Positions 26,593-36,082 of a stretch of DNA of 64,000 bases are shown one piece after another. The stretch covers positions 1 to 64,000 of the forward strand of contig NZ_BDAZ01000030.1 of assembly GCF_001612725.1 (NCBI RefSeq), in the 5' to 3' direction. Positions within the stretch are counted from its first letter, which is position 1, and each line of letters begins with the position of its first letter. A program made the translations under genes and the position numbers. The DNA is from Nocardia anaemiae NBRC 100462. Lineage in GTDB: Bacteria > Actinomycetota > Actinomycetes > Mycobacteriales > Mycobacteriaceae. The notes beneath the pieces were generated by a model. It searched no databases. It saw only the letters and a program-made list of their open reading frames with translations, and had not been told where the DNA came from.

Positions 26593-28103
26593 ACCTCATC
26601 GACTTCTTCGTCGGAAAGCATATCGACTCGCCGCGCAAAGACCGTGCGGCCTACCTCGATTCCGAGATAGGCCAGGTTACCTATGCCGAATTATTCAGGG
26701 CCGCAGGCCTATTCGCCGGGCTCCTCGCCGACGCCGAGGTGGTGCCGCGCACTCGGGCGATGGTGCTCGCCGACGATTCGGTCGCGACCGTGGTGGCGAT
26801 CCTCGGACTGTGGTGGCACGGATGTGCCGCGGTACCGGTGAATCCGGCGTCGGCGGATAAGGAGATCGCGTTCATCGCCGCCGACTGCGGGGTCGAGTTC
26901 GTCTACCTCGACGTACCCGCGTCGAGAAGGGACGGTCTGGCAGCCGTATTACCGCATACGGCACAGCTCGACGGCGATACCATCCGCGAGCTGATACTGC
27001 GGCAGCGGCGGTCGCCAGAATCGTCGGACCACGCTCAGCCCGCGCCGTGGTCGCCGGATCAGGTCGCGCTCCTGCAATACACCTCCGGTAGCACCGGGGT
27101 CCCCAAGGGTGTGCCGCACCGGGCGGCCGCCCTGATCTCGGGACCCGCCGGATTCGGCACAATTCTCGCGCTCACCGAGGCCGATACGGTGTTGTCGACC
27201 GCGAAACTCTCCTTCGCCTACGGTTTCGGCAATTCGTTGCTGCTGCCGCTGCACGCCGGTGCGACCACGGTGCTGCTGCGCGGCGGTGTGGATGCCCCTG
27301 TGGTCGCCCACGCGCTGCGCCGCCACAACCCGACGATCCTGTTCTCGGTGCCGCGCCTGTACGCCGCGCTCATCGAATTGTTCGACCGCACCGCGGATAG
27401 CAGGCTGCGGGTGGCGGTTGCGGCGGGTGAGGGTCTGCCCGCCGACCTGAGCGAACGGATCATGCGGCGGCTCGGAGTTCCCCTCGTCAACGGTCTCGGG
27501 ACGACGGAAGTCCTGTATATCGCCGTATCGACATCGCCGTCCGAGCCGGCGCCGGGCACCATCGGCACACCGGTACCGGGTGTGCACGCGACGATTCGCG
27601 GCGACGACGGCGCGATACTGACCGGTGAGGAGGTGGAGGGCCGCCTGCATATCGCCTGCCCCTCCGTGGCGACCGGTTATCTCGATCGGCCGGAGGCGAC
27701 CCGCGCGACATTCGACGCGGGTGGCGCCTACACCGGTGACATCGTCCGACGCTCGGGTGCGGGACCCATCCGATATCTCGGACGGGCCGATGATTTCATG
27801 AATCTCGGCGGCTACAAAGTCGCGCCTGCCGATATCGAGACGGTGATCCGCGCCGTGAGCGGAGTACGTGATTGCGCCGTCGTCGCGACGGAGGACCGGC
27901 ACGGACTCGCCCATGCCGTCGCGTTCGTCGTGCCGGACGGTAGGTTCGAGACCGCCGTGGTGCGCCGGGCCGTCGTCGCAGCGCTGCGCGCCGACCTCGC
28001 CTCATTCAAGCGACCCGGGCGCGTCGAAATCGTCGACGCGCTGCCGACCACCTCGACGGGCAAACTCGCGCGCAACCAGCTCCAGGCGATCGGCGCACGC
28101 TGA
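26589..28103 (+). CDS. Aryl-/acyl-AMP ligase (benzoate-CoA ligase-like adenylating enzyme)
   Basis: 504 residues of the ANL superfamily. Core motifs are in order: A3 YTSGSTGVPKG at 164, A5 GLGTTEVLY, A7 YTGDIVRR, A8 GRADDFMNLGGYKV and the catalytic A10 Lys492 in TSTGKLARNQL. The sequence pattern is nearest to benzoate-CoA ligases and aryl-acid adenylation enzymes. With a salicylate synthase and two carrier proteins in the same operon, I infer that it makes salicyl-AMP and loads a carrier protein, although CoA ligation is equally possible. It is coupled at both ends: GTGA with the upstream carrier protein and TGATG with the ketosynthase. Confidence 0.9.
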   Translation: MNLIDFFVGKHIDSPRKDRAAYLDSEIGQVTYAELFRAAGLFAGLLADAEVVPRTRAMVLADDSVATVVAILGLWWHGCAAVPVNPASADKEIAFIAADCGVEFVYLDVPASRRDGLAAVLPHTAQLDGDTIRELILRQRRSPESSDHAQPAPWSPDQVALLQYTSGSTGVPKGVPHRAAALISGPAGFGTILALTEADTVLSTAKLSFAYGFGNSLLLPLHAGATTVLLRGGVDAPVVAHALRRHNPTILFSVPRLYAALIELFDRTADSRLRVAVAAGEGLPADLSERIMRRLGVPLVNGLGTTEVLYIAVSTSPSEPAPGTIGTPVPGVHATIRGDDGAILTGEEVEGRLHIACPSVATGYLDRPEATRATFDAGGAYTGDIVRRSGAGPIRYLGRADDFMNLGGYKVAPADIETVIRAVSGVRDCAVVATEDRHGLAHAVAFVVPDGRFETAVVRRAVVAALRADLASFKRPGRVEIVDALPTTSTGKLARNQLQAIGAR

Positions 28104-29251
28104 TGTCGTGGGAGATCAGCGGGATGGCGGCGGTCGCATCCATCGGGGACAGTCCCGACCGGATCTTCGACGCGTTGTGCGCCGGGCGCAGCGGCGTGGG
28201 CAGACTGCGCGCATTCGACGCGACGAGATACCGGACCCGCCACGCCTACGAAATAGATGATCGCGGTCCCGCGGATATCGATCGCCCCTTCCGCGCGACG
28301 CGCTGGTTGCGCGCGGTGGTCGAGCAGGCGCTGGCGGACGCCGAGCTCCCGCCCACCGCCGATCGGTACCCGGTATTGGTGGGAACCACACTGCGAGAAC
28401 AGCGTTCGGTCGAGCTCTGGTGGAAGAAGGCGAACTCGCCGTCCGCCCCGCAGCTCGATCCCCGGCGGCTCGACTTCGCGGCGGCACTGCGCGAGGACCC
28501 ACGAATCGGCGCGGTGCACACCGTCGCGAGTGCCTGCGCCGCATCGCTTTACGCACTGGGTATGGCGACGGATCTGATCGAATTGGGCCGGGCCGATACG
28601 GTAATAGTCGCCGGTACGGATTCGATCACCGAAAGCGCGTTCGGCACGATCGACCGGGTGCAGAGCGGGGTGCCGAGTGCTGTGCGCCCGTTCGATTCCG
28701 GCCGCGCGGGCATGATCATGGGCGAAGGCGCGGTGGCGGTGGTCCTGCGCCGGGCCGGAACCGGGGACAGCGGATACGCGCGGCTGCGCGGCGTCGGTAT
28801 GAACTGCGACGCGCGCCATGCCACCGCGCCCGATCCGGCAAGTATTCGCGCAGTCATCGCCGACGCCCATAAACGCGCGGGTGTCGGCGTGGCGGATATC
28901 GACCTGGTGATGTTGCACGGCAGCGGCACCCAACTCAACGACGCGGTCGAGGCGTCGGTGCTGGCCGATGTATTCGGCGCCCTCGATTCGCCGCCCACGA
29001 TGACCGCGATCAAGTCGATGACCGGTCATACCCTCGGCGGTTCCGGGCTGCTCAGCCTCATCATGGCGATTATCGCGATGCGGCGCGGGCAGGTGCCCCC
29101 GATACTCGGCCTCACCGATCCGATCGCCGAGGCCGCGCCGCTGCGGCTGGCCGGGGAAACCGTCCGCGCCGACCTCGCGATAGCCCAGATCGACGCCTTC
29201 GGATTCGGTGGTATCAACGCGGTCGCCGTTATCGAGAAGGGCCGGATGTGA
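28103..29251 (+). CDS. Beta-ketoacyl synthase (active ketosynthase)
   Basis: 382 residues of thiolase-fold ketosynthase. All catalytic residues are present: Cys145 in VASACAASL, His272 in LHGSGTQLND, and His309 in KSMTGHTLGGSG with its preceding Lys. It should catalyse decarboxylative Claisen condensation between an acyl or aryl thioester and malonyl carrier protein. At under 400 residues it is a discrete type-II-style enzyme, not a modular synthase. It overlaps the AMP ligase stop by one base and the next ketosynthase-like gene by four. With that Cys-less partner it resembles a KS/chain-length-factor pair, here probably primed by salicylate. Confidence 0.92.
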   Translation: MSWEISGMAAVASIGDSPDRIFDALCAGRSGVGRLRAFDATRYRTRHAYEIDDRGPADIDRPFRATRWLRAVVEQALADAELPPTADRYPVLVGTTLREQRSVELWWKKANSPSAPQLDPRRLDFAAALREDPRIGAVHTVASACAASLYALGMATDLIELGRADTVIVAGTDSITESAFGTIDRVQSGVPSAVRPFDSGRAGMIMGEGAVAVVLRRAGTGDSGYARLRGVGMNCDARHATAPDPASIRAVIADAHKRAGVGVADIDLVMLHGSGTQLNDAVEASVLADVFGALDSPPTMTAIKSMTGHTLGGSGLLSLIMAIIAMRRGQVPPILGLTDPIAEAAPLRLAGETVRADLAIAQIDAFGFGGINAVAVIEKGRM

Positions 29252-30207
29252 AGCGGCAGCCATCGGTCGTGACCGGGGTCGGTCTCGCCATCAACGGGCT
29301 AGCGACCGCGGCCGATCTCCTGCGCGATCCTTCGGAACGTGGACGCGCCGAAGCGCCGATCGACCTGAGCGGACGCGAGATGCGGCACAAGGATCGGGCA
29401 TCGCGACTGGCCCTGCGCGCGGTCGAGCGCGCGCTCGCCGACGCGGATTTGGATTCGGTCGCCGCGAACGCCACGACCGCCACCGTGGTCAGCTCTAACT
29501 ACGGAAATATCGACAGCGCCTGCGAATTCACCGACCGCATCGCCGAGGAAACCACCGCGGGTCTGAGTCCCTTGGGGCTGCCCCACGTTTCGGCCAATGC
29601 CATCGCCGCTTGGATCGCGATCCGGCACCGATTGCGCGGGCCCAATCTGACGCTCTGCAATGGCGGCACCAGCGGAATCGACGCGCTGTACTGGGCCGAT
29701 GACCTCATCACCGCGGGTCGCGCCGATATCGCGGTCGTGGTCGGCGTCGAACCAGATACCCCGCAGGTGCGGCGACTACTCGGCGCGGATCAGGACGGTG
29801 CGGTATTCGACGGGGCAGCGGCCGTCGTCATGGAATCGAACGCCCATGCCGAATATCGGCGGGCCACGGTGCGCGCTGTAGTCGGGAGTCGTTCTCGGAC
29901 AATGGCTCTCAGCCAGGTGGCCGCCATGATCGATGTCGCGGCGCGACCGCGGGCGCTCTGGCTGACGCCGACCGCACTGCCGCCGGATATCACCGCGCCG
30001 ATCCCGACCGCCGACCTGACCGGGCCGCTCGGGGACAGTTCGGGCGCCCTCGGTGTCCTGCAATGCGTGGCGGCGATCGACTATCTCGGTACCGCCGATA
30101 CCGGACCGGTCTACGCGACATGCGCCAGCGGGCCACACGGCGACGCCGCGACGCTGCAACTACTCGGCCCGCGTATTTCCGGTAATCCCACACCCGATCA
30201 GGAATGA
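29248..30207 (+). CDS. Ketosynthase-like partner lacking the active-site Cys (chain-length-factor-like)
   Basis: 319 residues, shorter than a full ketosynthase. The segment aligned with the nucleophile elbow reads LCNGGTSGIDAL, which puts Gly at the usual Cys position, and neither HGTGT nor GHT.G histidine motif is visible near the C-terminus. Loss of the Cys is typical of chain-length factors and of ketosynthase-like decarboxylase partners, although chain-length factors usually have Gln there. It probably dimerises with the adjacent active ketosynthase. Start is GTG overlapping the upstream stop; the end overlaps the second carrier protein as ATGA. Confidence 0.8.
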   Translation: MKRQPSVVTGVGLAINGLATAADLLRDPSERGRAEAPIDLSGREMRHKDRASRLALRAVERALADADLDSVAANATTATVVSSNYGNIDSACEFTDRIAEETTAGLSPLGLPHVSANAIAAWIAIRHRLRGPNLTLCNGGTSGIDALYWADDLITAGRADIAVVVGVEPDTPQVRRLLGADQDGAVFDGAAAVVMESNAHAEYRRATVRAVVGSRSRTMALSQVAAMIDVAARPRALWLTPTALPPDITAPIPTADLTGPLGDSSGALGVLQCVAAIDYLGTADTGPVYATCASGPHGDAATLQLLGPRISGNPTPDQE

Positions 30208-30512
30208 CGATGACGAGTAATGCACGGCCGACGGCGGATATCGAGGAGTTGCGAGTACTTGTCGCCGCCGTCCTCGAGCTTCCGGTTACCGAGGTGACCG
30301 ATCAGGCCGATTTCGCGGATGAATTGAATGTCGACTCACTGCTCGAACTCGAGCTCGCCGCACGCCTGGAAAAGGCGTACGGCATCGAGATCCCCGAGGT
30401 CGGGAACGTATCGTTCACCTCGCTCGCGCATATCCTAGATCTCGTCGAGCGGCTACTCGATGCGAAATCCATTGCGGTCGAATCGAATACCTCGGAACGG
30501 AGAACCGCGTGA
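30204..30512 (+). CDS. Second acyl carrier protein
   Basis: 102 residues, with the phosphopantetheine serine Ser45 in the canonical NVDSLLELEL. Helix II and III continue with LEKAYGIEIPE. The ATG at 30204 overlaps the upstream stop (ATGA) and is preferred; another ATG lies six bases later. About 20 extra residues trail the last helix. Two different carrier proteins in one operon suggest a division of labour, for example one for the aryl starter and one for the extender. Its stop overlaps the GTG of the salicylate synthase. Confidence 0.88.
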   Translation: MTMTSNARPTADIEELRVLVAAVLELPVTEVTDQADFADELNVDSLLELELAARLEKAYGIEIPEVGNVSFTSLAHILDLVERLLDAKSIAVESNTSERRTA

Positions 30513-31831
30513 CAACCCCGGAATTCCTGCGCGTCGAGGCCGCTGTCGATCCGGTGACCGCGATGGCGCGACTGGCCGGATCGGGCCTGTTCGGTGATCA
30601 CGTCATCTACGAGCGGCCGGGTCAGTGGGTCTTCGCCGCCGCCCCCTTGGGCGCTATCGAACTCGATACCGACCAGCTGCGGGTCACCACGGCGGGCCAT
30701 CAGACCACGCGGGGCTGGACGGGCCGACCGGTAGCGGCGCTCGCACGTGCGCTGGAATCGTTGCGGGTCGGCTGTGGCGCGGGGGCATCGGGTACCGCGT
30801 ACGGCTGGATCGGATTCGAGTCCTGCGCGTACACGCTCGACGCGCAACAGTATCTGTCCGGTGGAACAAAGTTGGCGCACTTGATGATTCCCCGCATGGA
30901 GGTGACCGTCACCGATGCGGAGGTGACCGTGAACGGGGCGAGTACCGCCGAACTCGTCGCGATCGAGGAACTGCTCGGCGCACCCGCCGGACCGCCCCCG
31001 ATGGGGCACCCCACCGATATCAGCGCCGATCCGAGTGGCTACCGGGAGCGGGTCGCGGCAGCCGTCGCCGAGATCGCCACAGGCCGCTACCAGAAGGTGA
31101 TCCTGTCGCGCCGGGTCGAATTGCCGTTCCGGGTGGATCTACCCGCCAGCTATCGCCTCGGCCGGATGCACAACACCCCGGCCCGCTCATTCCTGCTGCG
31201 GCTCGGCGATCTGGCGGCGGCGGGATTCAGCCCGGAACTCGTGGTCTCCGTCGACGACGAGGGGGTGGTCACCACCGAGCCGCTGGCGGGCACCAGAGCA
31301 TTCGGCCGGGGTGCGGTCGCCGATCTCGCCGCCCGCGATAGCCTCGAATCGGATCCGAAAGAGATTATGGAGCATGCCGTTTCGGTGCGGACATCCTTCG
31401 CGGAGATGGTCTCTATCGCCGAACCGGGTTCGTCGGCCGTCGCCGATTTCATGGCGGTCCGGGAGCGGGGCAGCGTCCAGCATCTGGCTTCGACGGTACG
31501 CGGACGGCTCGGCGGCGATCGGACCAGCTGGGATGCGCTGGAAGCGCTTTTCCCGTCGGTCACCGCCTCGGGCATACCGAAGCGGGCCGCTGTCGACGCC
31601 ATATTCCGTCACGATGAACCCCGCGGGCTGTACTCCGGTGCGGTGGTCACGGTTTCGGCGAACGGTTCGCTGGAGGCGACGCTGGTATTGCGCGCGGTGT
31701 ACCAGAGCGGCGGCGTGGCGTGGCTGCGTGCTGGCGCGGGCATAATCGGCCAATCCAGTCCCGAACGCGAATTCGAGGAAACCTGCGAGAAACTCGGCAG
31801 TGTCGCCCCCTATCTGGTGCGCGCCACCTGA
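30509..31831 (+). CDS. mbtI: Salicylate synthase (MbtI/Irp9 family, chorismate-utilising)
   Basis: 440 residues, the normal length for MbtI/Irp9-type enzymes that turn chorismate into salicylate and pyruvate through isochorismate, with Mg2+. Family signatures are strong: YQKVILSR carries the general-base Lys, TEPLAGTRA the substrate Glu, then SVTASGIPK, DEPRGLYSG and the C-terminal RAGAGIIGQS..EREFEET with metal-binding glutamates. Anthranilate or isochorismate synthase is less likely because these stretches match the salicylate group best. Such enzymes normally start mycobactin/nocobactin siderophores, but no NRPS genes are in view; here the gene closes a ketosynthase operon and is coupled to the carrier protein by GTGA. 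Confidence 0.88.
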   Translation: MTTPEFLRVEAAVDPVTAMARLAGSGLFGDHVIYERPGQWVFAAAPLGAIELDTDQLRVTTAGHQTTRGWTGRPVAALARALESLRVGCGAGASGTAYGWIGFESCAYTLDAQQYLSGGTKLAHLMIPRMEVTVTDAEVTVNGASTAELVAIEELLGAPAGPPPMGHPTDISADPSGYRERVAAAVAEIATGRYQKVILSRRVELPFRVDLPASYRLGRMHNTPARSFLLRLGDLAAAGFSPELVVSVDDEGVVTTEPLAGTRAFGRGAVADLAARDSLESDPKEIMEHAVSVRTSFAEMVSIAEPGSSAVADFMAVRERGSVQHLASTVRGRLGGDRTSWDALEALFPSVTASGIPKRAAVDAIFRHDEPRGLYSGAVVTVSANGSLEATLVLRAVYQSGGVAWLRAGAGIIGQSSPEREFEETCEKLGSVAPYLVRAT

Positions 31832-31843
31832 ACGCCGTATCCC

Positions 31844-31863
31844 ATCCGGTTAGGTAACCGGAT
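31844..31863 (+). terminator. Perfect 8-bp hairpin after the salicylate operon
   Basis: ATCCGGTT and AACCGGAT flank a four-base AGGT loop, starting 13 bases after the salicylate synthase stop. There is no T-run, so it could be an intrinsic terminator of the high-GC kind, or an operator for the MocR regulator downstream. Confidence 0.5.
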
Positions 31864-32054
31864 ACCGGGATCCGCGTATCCGTAGGTCCGAATGTGCGGG
31901 GATCACCCGAGTTCGGTGGGTGAAACGAGGCCGCATCGGAAAAGTTGCGTGCCTCGAGCTGTTCAGTAAGCTGCGCGTATGCTCGACCGAATTCATATAT
32001 GAACGCGGCACCCGCGTACCATCTCGTGCGGCCGTCCCGCCGCCGAGACTGATC

Positions 32055-33485
32055 GTGGACGTTCACGTCACGTTATCGGGTCGCGGCGATCTGGGCGGTC
32101 AGATCTACCGCCAGCTCGCGGCCGCGATCCTCGACGGGCGGCTGGTGCCGGGGCAGCCGCTGCCACCGTCGCGCGAACTGGCGCGACGTCTGGCGGTATC
32201 GCGCAATACCGTGACCGGAGCCTACGATCGGCTGGTTGCCGATGGCATCGCCGAAAGCCGGATCGGGGCAGGGATATTCGTCAGCGCGGTACCCCCCGCA
32301 GCGCTGGTCGATCCGGCGCCGTACGAGGGAGAGCAGGTGGTCCGGCCACTGCCCTCGTGGGCGAATATCACCGTGCCGCCCGCCGAATTCTTCGCCGACG
32401 CACCGCAATACGATATGCGCCCCGGTATTCCTGACGTCCGGCTGTTCCCCTACGAGGCGTGGCGGCGGTTGACCTCGCAGGTGCTGCGGGCGTCGTCGAT
32501 GGGTACCGGAATGCCCATCGACCCGGTCGGATTGCCCGCGCTGCGCACCGCCATCGCGCGTCACATCGGCGTCTCCCGCGCGGTTAAGGTGACCGCCGAC
32601 AACATCATCATCACCCAGGGGATCCAGCAGGCGCTCGATCTCGTCGGACGGGTGCTGCTGCGCCCCGGCGACTGCGTGGCGATCGAAGATCCCGGCTATT
32701 CACCGGTGCGCGAACTGTTCCGCACCCTCGGAGCCGAAGTCGTCGGCGTCGAGGTCGACCGGGAGGGACTGCGCGTCGACGCACTGCCCGACCACGCCAG
32801 GATCGTCTACGTGACGCCGTCCCACCAGTTCCCGTTGGGCATCGCGATGTCGCTGAATCGCCGACTCGCGCTGCTGGATTGGGCGCGCGGCCGCGACGCC
32901 GTGGTGATCGAGGACGACTACGACACCGAATTCCGCTATAGCGGTCGGCCATTGCAGCCGCTGCACAGTCTCGATTCCGCTGGCCGGGTTGTCTACGTCG
33001 GAACCTTTTCCAAGGTCATGCTTCCGGTGCTGCGGCTCGGCTTCGTCGCCGCACCGCCCGCGCTCCGGTCGGCGTTGCGGGCCGCGAAGTTCGTCACCGA
33101 CTGGCATTCGCCAGGGCCGAACCAGGCCGCTCTGGTCGGCTTCATCGAAGAGGGGTTGCTGGCCAAACATATCCGCCGGATGCGCCGGGAGTACCAGGCC
33201 AGGCACGATATGATCGTCGACCGGCTGACAACGAATTTCGCGAAGTCGATGACCGTTATTCCGTCCGCCGTCGGACTCCACCTGTCGGCGTGGACGGCGC
33301 CCGGTCTCGACGCGCGCGATATCGCCCGACGCGCCCGTGCCGACGGCCTCGGGCTGCTGCCACTGTCCCGATACCGGATGACCGACGGCGCAGACGGCCT
33401 CATCCTGGGATACGGCGCCATCTCACCTGACGATATCGACAAAGCCCTCGACCTGCTCGCCTCGGTGATCGACAGGACGCCGTGA
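32055..33485 (+). CDS. MocR-family transcriptional regulator (GntR HTH plus aminotransferase domain)
   Basis: The frame is open from 31920, but the GTG at 32055 is chosen because MocR proteins typically begin with a DLHV.L.GRGDL-like sequence and this one reads VDVHVTLSGRGDL. That gives 476 residues. The N-terminal winged helix has PPSRELARRLAVSRNTV; the C-terminal fold-type I domain has the PLP lysine in VGTFSKVMLPVLRLG and EDDYDTEFRY. MocR regulators sense PLP or amino compounds and usually control a neighbouring gene. Lying 223 bp after the salicylate synthase on the same strand, it may govern the biosynthetic block and its aminotransferase; that link is inferred. Confidence 0.85.
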   Translation: MDVHVTLSGRGDLGGQIYRQLAAAILDGRLVPGQPLPPSRELARRLAVSRNTVTGAYDRLVADGIAESRIGAGIFVSAVPPAALVDPAPYEGEQVVRPLPSWANITVPPAEFFADAPQYDMRPGIPDVRLFPYEAWRRLTSQVLRASSMGTGMPIDPVGLPALRTAIARHIGVSRAVKVTADNIIITQGIQQALDLVGRVLLRPGDCVAIEDPGYSPVRELFRTLGAEVVGVEVDREGLRVDALPDHARIVYVTPSHQFPLGIAMSLNRRLALLDWARGRDAVVIEDDYDTEFRYSGRPLQPLHSLDSAGRVVYVGTFSKVMLPVLRLGFVAAPPALRSALRAAKFVTDWHSPGPNQAALVGFIEEGLLAKHIRRMRREYQARHDMIVDRLTTNFAKSMTVIPSAVGLHLSAWTAPGLDARDIARRARADGLGLLPLSRYRMTDGADGLILGYGAISPDDIDKALDLLASVIDRTP

Positions 33486-33726
33486 GTAAAGCCTCGATGG
33501 CATCGAGCCCGACCAGTTCGCCATCGACGCCGCCGCGAAAGCGCACCGGATGGGTTGACCGCATCGTCTCGCGGCAGCGCGATATGCGGCTTACCGGGGT
33601 CCGTCTGGAACTCTTGGCGCTCTCACACTGTCGGTACCGGCTGCCACATGTCCGGAATGCGCCTGTGACACAGCGGTTTCCGTCTGTCCGTTAGTCCGCC
33701 CTGCGGTGGCGATCCGGCGTGCGTGC

Positions 33727-34557
33727 TCAGAAAAAGTCCGGCACCGGCGGCGTCACATCATCGAGAAACGCGCTCACCATTGGCGCCAATACCGCTGACT
33801 CCCAAAAGATGCCAACATGCGTCGTCGGCAGAATCACCAGGCGCGCGGCCGGAGCCCCTACCCGCGACATTGCCGCGTCCGCATCGCCGCCGCGCAGCTT
33901 GAACATCGCCAGCGTATGTTCCGGCTTCACGTCATCCGTATCGCCCGCGATGACCATCGTGTTCGCAGAGATCGAACGCATCTCCGCGTCGCTGATGTTT
34001 TGTTCGTTGTTGCCGAAGATCCTCATCTTTTCGAGGTAGGCCTCGAACGCGGCGGCGTCCGGGGTGTGCGCCATGAACGCCTTTTCGACGGACGTGCCAG
34101 CCCACTGTGTGGTGCTTCCTGAATCCTCGACGTCGGCGAGCACCGACGCGGGCCAGCCGTCCCTGCGGTAGGTGGCCGACAGCGTGACCAGTTTGTTGAC
34201 CAGTGCGGGGTGCCGGATCGCGAGTTGCAGCGCGACTCCGCCGCCTTGTGAGTAGCCCATCACGTCCGCGCGCTCGATCTTCAACGCGCGCAGCAAAGCT
34301 GCGGCATCGTCAGCGAACTGCGGGTAGGACAGCTCGCGCGACGTGTCGGGTGTGCGGCCGTGCCCCTGCTGATCGAAGACGATCACGGTGCGTGTGCCCG
34401 CGAAAGCCGACACCCATGGTTGCATCGAGTCGGTGGCCATGTGCGAGCCGGGGATGAGTAGCAATGGAGTCGTTTTCGGTGTGCCGAGCTCTCCATATAC
34501 CTCGTGATAGAGACTCAGACCGTTGATCGGGAGATGACCGCTGCGTGAAGGCTTCAT
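33727..34557 (-). CDS. Alpha/beta-hydrolase
   Basis: 276 residues from the ATG at 34557, chosen over one eight codons upstream because AGGAG sits seven bases before it. The catalytic triad is visible: Ser in GYSQGGG, Asp in IAGDTDD and His in TTHVGIF. The oxyanion region is LLLIPGSHMATD. Length and layout match small soluble esterases and hydrolases; the substrate is unknown. It is convergent with the MocR gene to its left and shares its strand with the flavoprotein to its right, 184 bp away. Confidence 0.88.
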   Translation of the reverse strand: MKPSRSGHLPINGLSLYHEVYGELGTPKTTPLLLIPGSHMATDSMQPWVSAFAGTRTVIVFDQQGHGRTPDTSRELSYPQFADDAAALLRALKIERADVMGYSQGGGVALQLAIRHPALVNKLVTLSATYRRDGWPASVLADVEDSGSTTQWAGTSVEKAFMAHTPDAAAFEAYLEKMRIFGNNEQNISDAEMRSISANTMVIAGDTDDVKPEHTLAMFKLRGGDADAAMSRVGAPAARLVILPTTHVGIFWESAVLAPMVSAFLDDVTPPVPDFF

Positions 34558-34741
34558 TTTGCCGCTCCTGTCTAAACTCACGTTCGGGACGACGATGCCA
34601 CGGCCTCGTCAGCCAACGTTCGGTCGGTAATCCGGATTCGGATCTTGGATTGGGGGGCGAGGTTTCGCTTGGGTCGGGCGTGGTGGCTGGCTCTGTGGAT
34701 GTGGCCAGCGGTGGTGGCCCGTAGCATTTGGACAACAAACG

Positions 34742-36031
34742 CTAGGCGGTCGGCCGGATGTTCTGGTTGAGGTGGAAGACGTTGGTGGGGTCGTAGTCGT
34801 TTTTAAGCGCGGTCAGCCGGGCCAGCTTTGCTGGCGGGAAGGCGCGGCTGACGCTGTCGCCGTTGAGGGTGTTGACGTAGGCGCCGCCAGCGTATGGGTC
34901 GAGGGTGGCGGCGTACGCGCGGATCGTGGCGATCCGTTCGGTGTCGTCGGCGGGGTCCTCCCAGCGGGTGGCGGTGACGAACTCGAACTCGGTGTCGCGG
35001 TGGCTGAAGGCGGCGTCGTCGTCGGGAACCTCGGCGATCGCGCCGCCGTAGGCCTGCAGGCTGGCGCCGACGCCGGGGTTGCGGAGCAGGGCGCGGATCG
35101 CCTCGTCGGGCAGGGACTTGAAGTAGTGGCCTTTCCAGTAGCGGCGGAACCGATGTCCTTGCGCGCTGTCTTCGCGGCTCTGCAGGGTCAGGTAGGACAG
35201 CTCCTCGATGTGCTCGGCAACTATCGTGCCGAGTTCGCGGAAGGCCGCGATCAGGTCGGCGCCCTCGTCCGGGTCGCCGACCCAGACGAAGCCGATGGTC
35301 AGTTCCTGGCCGCGGATGCTTGCGGTGAAGGTGGCCTGGCGGGGTGCGGTTGCGTTCAGGTCGCGCCAACCTCGCAGTACGGCGAAGGCCTCTTCCCAGG
35401 CGTAGGTGAATTCGGCGACGAGAGTGCGGGTGCCGATGTGGTGCAAGCGGAACTCGAACGAGGTGACGATGCCGAAGTTGCCGCCACCACCGCGCAGTCC
35501 CCAGAACAGCTCGGGGTTCTCGGTCGCGCTCGCTGTCACGATGTCGCCCTCGGCGGTCACGAGTTCGTAGGAAACCACGTTGTCGCAGGCGAGTCCGAAC
35601 TGCCGGGCGAGCCAGCCCATCCCGCCGCCGAGAGTGAGGCCGCCGACGCCGGTGTGCGACACATTGCCTGCCGTGGTGGCCAGGCCGTATTCCTGGGTGG
35701 CGCGATCCAGTTCGCCGAGCAGGGCGCCGCCCTGGATCCAGGCGAGCCGCCGCTCGGGGTCGACGCGGACCGCGTTCATCGGTGTCAGGTCGATCATCAG
35801 GCCGCCCTCGGGTACGGCGAGTCCGGCGATGTTGTGGCCGCCGCAGCGGACAGCGATCTCCAGGTTCCTGTCCTGGGCGAAGCGGACCGCCGCCGCGACG
35901 TCCGCGGTGCTGTGACAGCGGGCGATCACGGCCGGGTGGCGGTCGATCATCGCGTTCCAGACCGTTCGCGCCTCGTCGTACCCGGCCTGTCCCGGGTGCA
36001 GCAGTTCGAGGGTGAGAGTGGTGGTGGTCAT
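34742..36031 (-). CDS. FAD-linked oxidoreductase, berberine-bridge-enzyme type
   Basis: 429 residues: a PCMH-type FAD-binding domain followed by a substrate domain and a C-terminal BBE tail (YDPTNVFHLNQNIRP). His66 in RCGGHNIAG is the expected 8-alpha-FAD attachment site. The second covalent site, normally a Cys before VG.GG, reads SHTGVGGLTLGGG, so FAD is probably held by one bond. No export signal is visible. Family members oxidise sugars, alkaloids, polyketides and aromatic alcohols using O2. AGGAG lies six bases before the ATG. It is divergent from a MocR regulator only 72 bp away, which probably controls it. Confidence 0.9.
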   Translation of the reverse strand: MTTTTLTLELLHPGQAGYDEARTVWNAMIDRHPAVIARCHSTADVAAAVRFAQDRNLEIAVRCGGHNIAGLAVPEGGLMIDLTPMNAVRVDPERRLAWIQGGALLGELDRATQEYGLATTAGNVSHTGVGGLTLGGGMGWLARQFGLACDNVVSYELVTAEGDIVTASATENPELFWGLRGGGGNFGIVTSFEFRLHHIGTRTLVAEFTYAWEEAFAVLRGWRDLNATAPRQATFTASIRGQELTIGFVWVGDPDEGADLIAAFRELGTIVAEHIEELSYLTLQSREDSAQGHRFRRYWKGHYFKSLPDEAIRALLRNPGVGASLQAYGGAIAEVPDDDAAFSHRDTEFEFVTATRWEDPADDTERIATIRAYAATLDPYAGGAYVNTLNGDSVSRAFPPAKLARLTALKNDYDPTNVFHLNQNIRPTA

Positions 36032-36082
36032 CGCGTACTCCTGTTGGAAGTGGTGTGCTCACCACCCTGACAGCGAAGCGGT

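Noticed and set aside
33482..33694. Small ORF after the first MocR gene
   Set aside because: Ser/Arg-rich, no start signal beyond overlap, no recognisable motif.
34772..36070. Long + strand frame opposite the BBE-type flavoprotein
   Set aside because: It is Gly/Val/Asp-rich antisense shadow of a clear family protein on the other strand.
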